From Polytrichum commune (Eukaryota; Streptophyta; Polytrichopsida; Polytrichales; Polytrichaceae), in the NCBI GenBank assembly GCA_950295325.1, contig OX485803.1:41925554-41989553 (forward strand): 64,000 nucleotides of DNA, read 5' to 3'. The position numbers and the translations under genes are program-made. Every line of letters starts with the position of its first letter. Within the stretch, counting starts at the first letter, position 1. The notes below the pieces were generated by a model. That model saw only the letters and a program-made list of their open reading frames with translations. It did no database searches and was not told the DNA's origin. Positions 1-11,000 of this stretch are shown here, in pieces.

Positions 1-402
1 CCCTCCAGCCAAATCAGTGGCCCAGTTCCCAGGATCCATGTATGCCACACTGATCATGAACCCTAAACCCATGAATGCAAACACTTTCTTGTACCAGCTC
101 CCCTCTGGCACCGCTACCGAAGAGTGCACTTCAGACAGAGATGCTACTTCATTGTGCCTTCGCCAGCCTGAGAGCAGGGCAACACTCTCCGGAACCCCGC
201 CCTGAGTTGCGGTGTTGCTAAACTCCTCATCAATGTTGTTGTTGTTGTTGTCGTCGTCTTTTGCATCCACCACAACCACATGACCATGGTGGGTTGCTCC
301 GTTCTCGATGTTGAAGCTTTCCATGGCGGGAGAGGTGACCGCCATTACGCCTCCTGAGGGAGGAGAAGTGCTCGAAGGCGCCGTATTCACATTCTTTGTC
401 AT
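1..402 (-). CDS. Nramp-family divalent metal transporter, N-terminal part (cut by window start)
   Basis: Reading from an ATG at 402-400, 134 codons stay open to the window edge. The first ~95 residues are a low-complexity, probably cytosolic tail with a run of Asp then Asn encoded by a GTT-rich microsatellite. The first membrane helix follows, ending in the Nramp helix-1 signature AYMDPGNWATDLAGG. In Nramp proteins this DPGN segment binds Mn2+/Fe2+ and couples transport to protons. The ...NWATD form resembles bacterial MntH proteins more than the DPGN-LE form usual in plant NRAMPs. An AG after a T-rich tract just upstream of the ATG suggests a 5'UTR intron. No intron interrupts the visible coding part. 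Family assignment is firm; the substrate is inferred. Confidence 0.78.
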   Translation of the reverse strand, partial: MTKNVNTAPSSTSPPSGGVMAVTSPAMESFNIENGATHHGHVVVVDAKDDDNNNNNIDEEFSNTATQGGVPESVALLSGWRRHNEVASLSEVHSSVAVPEGSWYKKVFAFMGLGFMISVAYMDPGNWATDLAGG

Positions 403-565
403 GGCTGTGGTCCTGTGAGACAAAAAAACCTCTCTGTCACGTTACAAGAAGAAAGAAATGGATCACTAAGCTTAACATATCACTTGGATTTCGCTTGTTG
501 AATGCTGCATGAGCGAAGGATCAAAATTCACCGTGTTAGTGAGAAAATTAGAAACCAGAACCTTC

Positions 566-570
<5 letters not shown>

Positions 571-603
<33 letters not shown>
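571..603. repeat. (GA)n microsatellite
   Basis: Uninterrupted GA dinucleotide run about 170 bp upstream of the Nramp start codon. On the transcribed minus strand it reads as a CT run, a common motif of plant promoters and 5'UTRs. Confidence 0.95.
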
Positions 604-605
<2 letters not shown>

Positions 606-899
606 CTGAATGTCCTAAGAAGTTCGGCAAAAGATTGAATGTGAGCCACAAAGGAAGGAAAGTATTCCGGATTGCGGGAGTAGAACAAATATCTCTTGAC
701 TGCTTTTCTTTCGCAGGCTACATTAAAACTTCTCTCTCCCTCGCAAAGATATTCGGTGCAACTAAACCTAGCATATCGAGTTTCTACTCAATTCTCACTC
801 ACTGATACCAATATCCTCCAAATTCCCCGAAGATGAGACTCGCACATGCGACATTGCAACATCACAAAAGATGAGCGCCTCACCAAAGTTTGGAACACC

Positions 900-902
<3 letters not shown>

Positions 903-931
<29 letters not shown>
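903..931. repeat. (CT)n microsatellite
   Basis: Uninterrupted CT run, complementary in sequence to the GA run 300 bp away, so the two could pair as a long stem in single-stranded form. Confidence 0.95.
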
Positions 932-933
<2 letters not shown>

Positions 934-1904
934 GCTGTTCCTCCGAACTGGCAACGACCAGGTGCGCTATCGCCGCCTTAGAATCCTTCCGGGGCAATCT
1001 TTCTCAGCAACTCTTTGCTCAAATCTCTCAGCAATTCTTTGCCTCACCCCGCAACTTCCACGCACCGGCTCTTATACCACAAACGAAGTGCCTTCAGTGT
1101 GCACACATACGTGTGTGTCAAGGTTCAGATCTCGCAATAAAACTTCGGAAACCGCAAATCGACGACTGGGATTCAAACCCCTTTCCGAGCAACTTGGGAG
1201 TGCGATATTCTATTTGAAGTTTCTACCATTATTAATGCACAGTTGCAAGCACTTCTTCTCCATCCTCTTTCCCGTAACCTTACCCTACCCCCTGTGAAAT
1301 CTTGTGACTGGATTAATCCCTCCCTCTGAAGCTCAACACTCCTTCGTCTGGATCCGCACTAAGGTTAAAGGAACACGAAAGTTACGCAAAAACTCATTTC
1401 CAATCTTCTAAACTTTTTTCCTCCTCCCTCGATGCTCCCGAATCTGCATCATCTTCTTGCGCTCTGGTCGCCGAGACCGAACCGGCAAGAGGCAGAGCTG
1501 AAGAGCATGGAGGGATCAGTGGGATAAGCCTGTTGCCAGGAGTAGGCTTTTAGTTTCGATCGATGCATGCAACTCCTGATATTGCTTCCGAATTTACTCG
1601 TGAATCGAGTCTTACAAGTCTGTGTATCTCTGCCACCGCCGCTCGAACGAATCAAGAGAAGATGTTTTGGTTCTTTCGCTCCAGTTGAAGCAAGGAAGAA
1701 GCGGCGCAAATGCTTCTGGACTCTGAAGCTCAAATCTACCATATTCCAATCGCAGTCAACTACATGAATAACGATTTCCCTGCGGCGTGTGTACACCGAT
1801 CACATGACACGTGGATAATTGGCCCCCTTAGGATAAAGGTATTTTATAAATATATAAATATATAAAATATTATTTTCAATTAACTCACAAATGGAGAGAG
1901 GGCA

Positions 1905-2130
1905 TTTATTTCATATGAGAGTACCTCTCGTTCATCCAACATAAAAGCCTTGAAATAATATGTAGCATGGAGGTTGATTGGACACCGGAATTAGTGTGAA
2001 AATCCTTGAATTAGTGTAGTCCAAGTCATTTGGGCTGAATCGGCCACAAACTTGTAAGGGGTTGAGTTTTTGCGTTGGATGGATGAGGGGAATGCTTGTA
2101 TGCAATAATTCCCTCTCTCCACAAATGACC
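1905..2130. repeat. dispersed repeat related to a copy near the window's right end
   Basis: The left part (CTCTCGTTCATCCAAC then ATAAAAGCC) matches 62,407-62,440. The phrase TAGTCCAAG-CATTTG matches 62,503-62,520. The end (GGATGAG...TTGTATACAATAATT-like) matches 63,010-63,050. The middle shares GGCCACAAAC-TATAGGGG with the tandem family just downstream. No coding capacity is seen. The class is unknown. Confidence 0.5.
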
Positions 2131-2187
2131 ATTGGTATTTAAGGTAAGTAGAAGTGCCTCATTCCAACACAATAATAAACTAGACAT

Positions 2188-2545
2188 CTATATATTGAGT
2201 GGTATATATGTGATTAGGTGTGGATCTAAGAACGGACACCGAAAAGACATTATGTGTTTTAAAGAGATTGGACAACATGTTTTAAATAAGTTAATTGCTC
2301 TAGGTTTAATAGTCAAGCATATTTGGGGGGGACCTATATGACCGCTTAATGTGCATGAGAATCTTCACTTTGATAGTGAATAAGATATTACTTATGAGCT
2401 CTAGAAATTATGAGGCAAAAGGCTACATGCACAATTTGGATTTGCTAATCATCTTGCTTTACTTGCATGCTTCATATCTTACTAAAAGTAAGATATGAAA
2501 CACGAGAAAAATATCAGAATCAAACACATTTACCTTAACTCGTAA
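2188..2545 (+). repeat. dispersed ~300 bp repeat 'family A', copy 1
   Basis: It shares landmark blocks with five other places in the window: TGGATCTAAGAACGGACACC near the start, AATCTTCACTTT in the middle, and GATTTGCTAATCATCTTGC then a TATGAAAC-like block near the end. Other copies are near 6770 (-), 25,590 (-), 30,805 (-), 40,112 (+) and 40,985 (-). It is non-coding. The structure suggests a non-autonomous mobile element, but termini and target duplications were not resolved. Confidence 0.7.
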
Positions 2546-2869
2546 ATGACCACATGTATCTAGGTAATAAATGCATTGGATATCAGTGACTTACGCAATA
2601 TATGCAAAATTGATCACTCATCCAAGAGCAAGAGGGTCATCAAAACTTGTCACAAAGTTGCTGCATCCATGGAGGCACGATATCATTCATATTTTTTAGA
2701 TTATGTCCATGAGCTAATAGGTTAAGATTGATAACTAACTCACTTCGCCATCCACTATCCCATAGATGGTGATCTAGTCCGTAATGTGGCCGACGTTTTG
2801 TAATGGCAGAGGCTATACAAGTTGAAGGTGGATAAAAGTTAGTTGAATTAACCATCTATGTACATCAAA

Positions 2870-4380
2870 CAACGTGGTGATGGTAGTGATTATTGCTCCA
2901 CCGTTGCCCATTGTTCGGGAAAGGTAGGGAGTCCACATGGGTCTAGGAGACCATGTTAAAGTGATATATTGTTGTGCAAGGGTGCAAATTAAGTGCCCAA
3001 ACGGCTCAAGCTCATACTTAGTAAACTTACATGGATGTTATGTAGGTTTTTATGGGGCCCTCTATGATGATTATTACATTTTTGCAATGAATTGAATAAC
3101 AACTTTCATGTGGCTTGTGGACACTATGCAGATGATGTGTGGATAGTTGGTCCCATTTAGTAGGTATATATGAAGGGGAAAGTTGCAAGTAACTCACCCA
3201 ATTACTAAGTAAATCAATGTTGGACCAATATACATGTACACTAATATGTGCAATTAGGTTGTCTCTTTACCCATGCCAATTACCCTTGGCCGACACTTGT
3301 TCACAAAAACTTATAACCTTGTTGATATGTGAACTTTGCATGGTATCAATGACTTACACAATATCCATAATGTGGCGGAGAATTTGTCAGGGTGGTGGCC
3401 TTATAAGTTATAGGTGACAATGTTGGATGAATCAATTGTACATCTATAGGGATCTAGGTTTTATTGGACCCTCTAACATGGTTGCCACATTTTGTAGTCA
3501 ACTAAAGAACTACTTTCAAGAGGCATGTGCACATTATCCAAATGACATGTGGCTAATTGGTTATGGTTAGTAGGTGTGAAGGGGAAAGTTGCAAGTAACT
3601 CACTTAAAAACTAACCAATGTTGGGCTAATATGTACACTGATATATGCAATTAGTTTGCCCCCATGTTAATATATTGACATTCCACACTTTTAAATATTC
3701 ATTACTACAATACTAAAACATAATTACCTTGGGTCCAAATCAAAGAATAGAATCTTATAACTTTGTTGATTCATTTGTATAGCAACAACGGTAAAATTAA
3801 ATTAAAATTGCATGTGTAAAGAGGCAACCTGTTCACAAAGGCAACCTAGATGTGGCCAAGGGTTTGTCATGGCGGCCAAGTTAGTTGGAGGTGAAAAGGT
3901 GGGCATCCTTATAGCTGAATTGATTTATTTAATTTTTTCCTTTAACAAATTTCACCTACTATCATATTAGTTTACACTGTTTATGGTATTTAGTGTCACT
4001 TACTATTTGAAATTCTGTAATGCTATAACTTCTAACTTTGTAATTCAATTTTCATTAGCAAAGGTTATATAGGGTGTATGAACTTTATAAAGTATAAATG
4101 ACTTTACTTTTAAAAATCCTCCAATCTCAATAAGAAAAAATTAAAGCACTACACAACTCTGCATGATAAGTGATACTAAGTATCATAAACAATGTAATGA
4201 TGAGATTCAATTAGGATGAATAAGCCACAAACCTATAGGGGTTTAGGTTTTGTTGGACCCCTTGATGTGGTTGTCACATTTCAAAGTCAACTAGGTGATG
4301 AGTATCATGTGGAGTGCACACACTCTCTGCATGACATGTGATAAATTGATCCCACATGGATATATATATATATATAGGCA
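2870..4380. repeat. degenerate tandem/dispersed repeat with ~400 bp spacing
   Basis: A block reading TAGGTTTT-TTGGACCCTCT, then CACATTT, then CATGTGG-TAATTGGT, occurs near 3040, 3450 and 4240. The first two copies continue into GAAGGGGAAAGTTGCAAGTAACTCAC and a TATATGCAATTAG-like segment. Spacing of the first two is about 410 bp. No gene is visible. A short (TA)n run sits at 4361-4377. Confidence 0.6.
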
Positions 4381-4394
4381 TCTTACGGATATTC

Positions 4395-4690
4395 GAGGAT
4401 ATTATAATATCTGATACCATCAAGGTCTATATACCATGCAAAAACTTGCATACCTACAATAGCAAGCTAGATTACCCTAGTATCATTATGATATTAGGAT
4501 GATGTCAACCCAAGTAACTTTGACTTAATTAAACAAAAAAAATCTCATCTTGTGATACCCACCAAGCATCAACATTTGATTGGTATTACAATTTTGATAC
4601 CTATCAAGTTGGTAGTTTCTTACATTTCAAGTACTAATATTGTGTATTGACATGATGCATTCCCATACAGACTGATCAACATTGGGAGTA
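4395..4690. repeat. truncated relative of the MITE-like element at 43.9-44.2 kb
   Basis: It shares GGTCTATATACCATGCAAA, CCCTAGTATCA, ATACCCACCAA-ATCAA and a right end resembling ATACCAGACCAACA with the element at 43,867-44,219. The left inverted terminus is not visible here, so this looks like a 5'-truncated or decayed copy. Confidence 0.5.
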
Positions 4691-7600
4691 AGTTCAAGGT
4701 TCTCAAGATTAACCTTTGTAGTGAACACTCCCTAACAAATTATCCGTCAATGGTGTGGGCACATCATCCTCACACTCATTTGTGTCCATGAATTTCAACG
4801 GATTCTGGTATAGAATGAAGCTTACACCTCATCTCCAATTTTAAGTAAATTTGCACCAAAAATTTGGAGGATGTGCATGTTCTTTATGATAATTCAAGCC
4901 CTAAAACACACTGGCTATTGTGGGTGCAAGGGGCATTTACTTCTTGTGAATGGGTTAAGTTAAGCACAATTTTGTTTTGCAAATACTTTTTGTTAGCACT
5001 CAATAGAGCATCATTGTTTGCGAAAAAGGATTGCCAAAGGTGGCCATTGCTGACTCGACCTGGTGAGCTTCGAAAGCGATTCTTCGACCTTTTTATTGCG
5101 AGCGAGCGAGCACAAAAGGCTTTCTTTCTAATTCATCACATTTTTTCATCAACACAGTGTCATGCCCGAGTGCTTTATCAAACAGAAAAAAAAAGGAGTT
5201 GTGTAGGATATTCCGGAACCAGGTTTCTTGTTCGCCAAATTCTGGGTTTGTGAAACATACCCGGAAACTTCAACGGTATCCCCACAAAGAGCGTCTTCCT
5301 ATTCGACTGTCGTGTCCGAAATTGGTCCGTCAAATTATTATCTCTCTTCCAATTCTAAGGCTGGAGGACTTCCCTGGCCTGTACTCCCTACGATGTTGGC
5401 AAAAGACACAGGCTGGATCATCAGAGGAAGAAATGGTTTACAAATGCAAGAGTGCACCCAAAATGTCAGTAATTAATCAGTTAGCCTTCAAGTTGACCCA
5501 ATTAATAATCACAATGCTAAGGCCTTGCCTTGCTGCTCATCAATTATAGCTCTCCGATGTTACAAAGAGTAAGTTATGTGGCATCTTCATCACACAAGAT
5601 TTCATGCTTACTTAGTCAGACATTACTGTAATAAAAAACAAAATAAAATAAAATAAAACTCAACAAGACGGTGTTTGCACCTCCTCACACTACCACAATG
5701 TCACAATCCTCATCAGAATGCTTTAGAGGTCATGTGATCATCAATTACACTGGAATGAGAGTTTGTTGTTCTCTTCCCTGGCTACCTGCCCTTTCTGATC
5801 TTTACATTTCGCCAGAAGCACTCGGAAACTTGATTTCTGTTGAGTACCTACTTACAAATCAAACAACTGCACGGAGGCAAGAATGGGCAAACAAGGACAT
5901 AAGTGCCAATAATATCAATAACTATAATATCAATAGTGTTACACGCTTGATACACTTCCTAACTTTGTACTTTCAACAACATTGATGGGATTACTATTTA
6001 GAATCTTTGGTATCGCTAGGACGCAACAATTTTCTTACTTATGGAGTAACTTAGATATAAGGAAGCTGGAGATAACTTGCATGTCATCTGACGACATCAC
6101 GGCAGACTTCCAAAAATTAATTGGTATCAAGTGACAACTCCTGGTGTAGTTTGAGAGCTCTTTGTCAGCAGAATTCGTCTTCCAACTTCTCTTTCTATTC
6201 AAAATCCCATCACATTCATGACTCTCCCATCCACGGCCTCTGCATACTTGTCATGACTGAACGGTGCAGAGGACTAAGTCTGAGGTCTGTGTCTGGTCAT
6301 GGTGATGGGATTGGTGCTGCGGTGGAGTACTAATTTTGATTATACTTAAAGTGGACGACAAAGATCCTCTGCGCTTGATTTGGTGGTTGTGGGAATGTAC
6401 TACATTACACCTCAGATTATGGCAATAATCCCGGAGTAAAGGACTCGAACGTGGGCGACTGCGTAAATGACCGTGACCTGGAACTTGAAGGAGTCTTCAA
6501 CATTTTGATGTGATCCATACAAGATGGCTGTGACAACAACAAACTAAGTAGGCGCAACCTCATTGCATAAAGTCTGTGGGTGTTATTCGGATTGTTTTTC
6601 AGTTCTCCAACTTCTACTGATTCGATGTACACAACGAATCTTGTGTTTAATCAATAGCAGAATTACAGTGAAGTATCAACAGAAAATCAGACGTCATCTT
6701 ATTTACTTATGGTTGTTGGAAGTGCATATTTGTTGATACCTCAACCAATTACATACATTCCCCCAACTATGTTCGTTGTAGAGTGTGGAGTAGCTGATAA
6801 TTTTGAAGACATAGTCCAATCTCTTTAAAATGCGTGTCTTTATGGCCTTTGTTCTATGATCCTCACCCAACCACACACCATTCAAATATAAGTGTTTGGT
6901 TAACAAAAGTAACTGAACAACATCCGCATGTCTTACAACAGAAGAGAGAGTTAGAGAGAACCCAACTTTATATTTCAGGCTGGATTGAGGGCCAGCCCAA
7001 ACTCTAAAACTGTGGGCCAATAGAATCACTCGGTTTCATCAACTCCAAGCCAAGGGCTTTATACTAGAGTTGGGCTCAAACATTCATCCATGCCATGTGA
7101 CATCCGAGATGGCACAATTTTGGCACCAAACCTTTAGGACGGCTTGAAGAAATCTGGATGAGCTTTTCCTCGACCCGAATTCTCAACATGGGCCGAATTA
7201 GACTCATCCATTGGATAATGAACATCTCTACCGCCAGTACATGAAAGGTTGATTCTCTTCACTACACTTTCCCCTCGAGAACATCGGGACCTAAAATCAG
7301 ACCTCATCACTTTACTTGTGACAAAGTTAGGCCTGCAAAAAGTTGATAAAAGTTGGGCCAAATTGAGGGCTTAATGCACATGAATTGGGCTGGTGCTCGG
7401 GCCAGCCTCAAGTTGTGTATAAAGTGGGCCAGTTAATGACATTTTGAATCAGTTCGCTGCTAGAGAAAAACTGTAAGTTACCTAGATCAAGAGTGATGGT
7501 ATATCTTGCATCGTGGTGAATGCCCTTGCCAACCTTTTGTTATGGGAAGACATTTCATCTCCAAGACCAAGTTTCGTCATCCTTCAACTGGTAAGTTACT

Positions 7601-8000
7601 TGGTAGGAATAAACACAAGGACAAATCACACAAAGTCAGTTTCCAAATTCAGGAAGACATCTTAATTGAATGGCACCACTGGGCTTCCCAATCCTCATTG
7701 TTTACATTTTCAATTCAGCACATGTCTCTAAATTTCCAGATAAACCTCTAACAGACAATGCTTATAACACCCTCCACAAGTGTATGATGCTTTGAACCAA
7801 AAGGATGAGTTCAAGACACATAGAATTGCTAGAAACCATACAGCAAAATTTTACTGCCAAAAGGCTGATATTCCTAAAAATACAGATGATATCAAACTAA
7901 AAAATAAGTTGACACTAAGAAGGGCTACTTGATGCTTTTACCCCTGTTCTAATTGGATAAAGAATGACTGATGATGGACTACTCTCAGAAGAGGCTTTCC
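4691..8000. other. intergenic DNA without a recognisable gene
   Basis: Several open frames of 60-130 codons occur (for example around 4864-5549 and 5671-5985). None resembles a known family, has credible splice signals linking it to others, or shows coding-like composition. A partial family A copy lies near 6770-6935. The stretch next to 8000 probably includes the 3'UTR of the EF-Ts gene. Confidence 0.5.
6770..6935 (-). repeat. family A repeat, copy 2 (partial)
   Basis: The reverse complement shows the family's start: ATATTTGAATGGTG, then a GGGTG-GGATC block, then AGACACGCATTTTAAAGAGATTGGA. The rest of the unit is missing or unrecognisable. Confidence 0.5.
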
Positions 8001-11000
8001 TCAGGCCTTGGCCGCAGTTTGGGCAGCCACCTCAGCAGCAAAATCTGTGCTGCGTTTCTCAATACCCTCTCCTAAATTGAACCTTGTGAACCGTCTTACT
8101 TGGATGTTTTCACCCAATGATGCGATTGTTTGCTTGATATATTCCTTAACTGATAATTTATCATCCCGGATGTAAGGTTGCTCAAGTAGCGCAAGCTCAT
8201 TCAATGTCTTGGCAACGCGACCCTCCACGATTTTACTACGCACACCCTCTGGCTTCTTCGCCAAATCTTCCTTGCCGGATTCGATTTCCTTCTCCTTTTC
8301 AACTATCTCTGCTGGAATCTCATCAACTGACACATATTGCACCTGCACATTCACAAGTCATCCACTACTTAGATTTAACATTCAGAGAACTACACCAAAC
8401 TTTGTGGCCCACACTATTCACCATCAACCCACATGAATTGTCTTGAAATCACTGGGTAGCAAATAGAGAGGGTGTCTTATGACACTATGTGCTACATGAT
8501 AAGTTACGAAGACCTCTCTAATGAACGTGGCACACCAATTGGGTGTACTTCTAAGTTTTTTACAAGGTAAAGAACCAATCGCTACAGAATTGATGTGAAT
8601 GGCAAAATCAATGAAATCGATGGAGATTGACATTCAGCAGGCTGAAGTTGCACTACTGAACAAGCTGGATGCACAGTACGTTTGGATATCATTTGAGAAA
8701 CGAGTGGTTTCAACCTCCATGAAAAGCACTAACCTGTGGACAAGCAGCCACTTGCATTCCCATGTCAGCAACTAGTTCTTTGAACTGTGCACTCCTGGCG
8801 ACAAAATCAGTTTCCGAGTTCACTTCAATGAGCACACCAATACGCCCGTCATGGATGTAGCTACCGATTAGACCTTCAGAGGCAATCCTACTAGATTTCT
8901 TGTCAGCGCTCGCCAAACCCTTTTTCCGCAGGTACTCAGTTGCCTTCTCTACATCATTGTCACAAGCAACAAGGGCCTTCTTGCAGTCCATCATTCCTGC
9001 CCCTGTTGCATCCCTGAGTTTTTTCACTGTTGCTGCCGGCACTGCAACCTGAAATGACATCACACCAAATATTTGAAACATTGAGGAAGTTAGTCATAAT
9101 GTATGATACAAGTAGTTAGAGCAGGACTACTGTGGTGAAGTTCTCCGGCTAATATGCCAATAGATTGCAATATTCCTAAGTCCATCATTCTCAAAATTGG
9201 TGGCCTAGCTGTGAATATCACTGGTTTCTGTGCAGTCTAGATCTGCCTACAGACATAAAAAGGGGAACAGTACATCAGCTAGATACTAACAGGAGACATT
9301 CCATAATATGTCTTAGGGAGCAGGTTACACTAACATTATTCAAAGTGGATGGGATTGAGCTCAATATGGCAAGCTCTCAGTGTAGTGTAATGTATCCATA
9401 AACAACCAGCTTTGGAGGACCTTGCACAACTGTGGGTAAAAAGGTATCATAAACTTATCCAAAATAAAAACAATAACTGTGAGCATGAAAAAGAATTTTG
9501 TGTTGATCATCAGCACAAAATTTCTTGTCGATACCAACAGATCATGTCAGACTGTCAAGTAAGGAGTAGGATAAAATTAACGACTGTGTTTTCTATTGTT
9601 TAAATATACGCTTACCTTTGGAGTAGTATCTTCCTGCTTGACCTCCTCAACCTTTGGAGTTTCTGCCGCAGGCTTCACATCAGCCTTTGCAGCTGTCTGA
9701 GCTGCTACCTCCGCAGCAAAATCTACAGACTTCTTCGCAATGCCTTCTCCTAGGTTGTACCTTACGAAACGTCGAACCTGTCAAACCCACGATACCTTCA
9801 ACATTGTTATCCTGGATTCTACTTGTGGAGACGATTGACCAACTGCACTTCCCGCTTCTACAATGATACCAAACACTCACTACACCACCTAACCAAACTC
9901 AGACAAGGAATGTTTCACTGGAAACCACAGAATTGAAGTAGCATCTTTGCATTTGTAGCTGGACAACTTTGAATTGAAAGTCCGATCTTGTGGAAGAAAA
10001 CCCAAATATTCAACCAACGTGTTACCACACAGGTATCAAAGGAGGAGTGCACTGAGATGAAGGGGGCCACTTGAAAGAGTATACTGACCTGGACTTTCTC
10101 GCCAATTGAGGCAATAGTTTGCTTCACAAGATCCTTGACAAGGATTTTGTCGTCCCGAATGTAGGCTTGCTCAAGCAAGGCAAGCTCTGCCAACCGCTTT
10201 GCAATTCGACCTTCCACAATTTTCTCTCGAATCTGAGGTGGCTTGTTTGCAAGGTCTTCCTTTCCCATCTCAATCTCCTTCTCTTTTTGAACATAGTCTG
10301 GTGAGACATCGTCTACACTCACGTATTCAACCTGGACATGCAGAACATGAGTTGAGTACATGAATGTTTCTGATAACATGCAAATAGAAACTAGATTCTG
10401 GGAACTAGACCAGATAACAAACTTCACCAAAAATTATCCTGTTCCAAAATGTGAGAAGAGTAGGAGCAGACACTCACCCCAGGACAAGCGACAACTTGCA
10501 TGCCCATGTCAGCCACCAGGTCCTTGAAAATGTCGCCTCTTGAAACAAAATCTGTCTCGCAATTAACCTCCACAAGAACACCAATGCGTCCATCATGAAC
10601 GTAGCTTCCAACACGGCCTTCTGCAGCAATGCGGCTGGCTTTCTTATCTGCACTTGCTAAGCCTTTCTTCCTCAAGTACTCCGTGGCCTTAGCAACATCA
10701 CTATTGCAGGCGACCATAGCCCTCTTACATTCCATCATTCCTGCACCAGTAATATCTCGCAATTGTTTCACTTGTGCAGCCGTAGGACCACTTGAAGTGG
10801 CCGCCTTTGCCTGATCAAGTTGAGGGGCTTCTGCTACTGCTTCGGGTGCAGTTGTAGGAGCCTCTGCAGGTGAAGCTTCTGGCGCAACAGAATCCAGTGT
10901 TAAAGTTGGTTCTGAGGTTTCTGGAGTGGCCTCTGCACCTGGGATCTCAGCTTCAGCAGTGTCAGCAACTGAATCCAAAGTGAGAGTTGATTCAGAAGTT

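Larger units (their letters stand above)
403..1859. other. upstream region of the Nramp gene, no convincing gene
   Basis: This stretch lies 5' of the minus-strand Nramp gene and presumably holds its promoter and 5'UTR exon(s). It contains a GA run and a CT run. A 115-codon minus-strand reading frame at 1449-1796 has no recognisable family or splice context. Short dinucleotide-encoded ORFs here are not genes. Confidence 0.5.

Noticed and set aside
571-931. GA and CT runs as a functional hairpin
   Set aside because: They are complementary, but 300 bp apart and individually common in plant promoters. No further support is seen.
509-1297. ORFs containing Arg-Glu or Ser-Leu dipeptide runs
   Set aside because: Direct translation of the GA and CT microsatellites, with no other coding evidence.
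1449-1796. 115-codon minus-strand ORF
   Set aside because: No family resemblance and no splice or promoter context. It lies in the likely 5' region of the Nramp gene.
4864-5985. Cluster of plus-strand ORFs that could be a decayed retroelement
   Set aside because: No protease, reverse transcriptase, integrase or gag motif is recognisable in any frame, and no LTR pair was seen.
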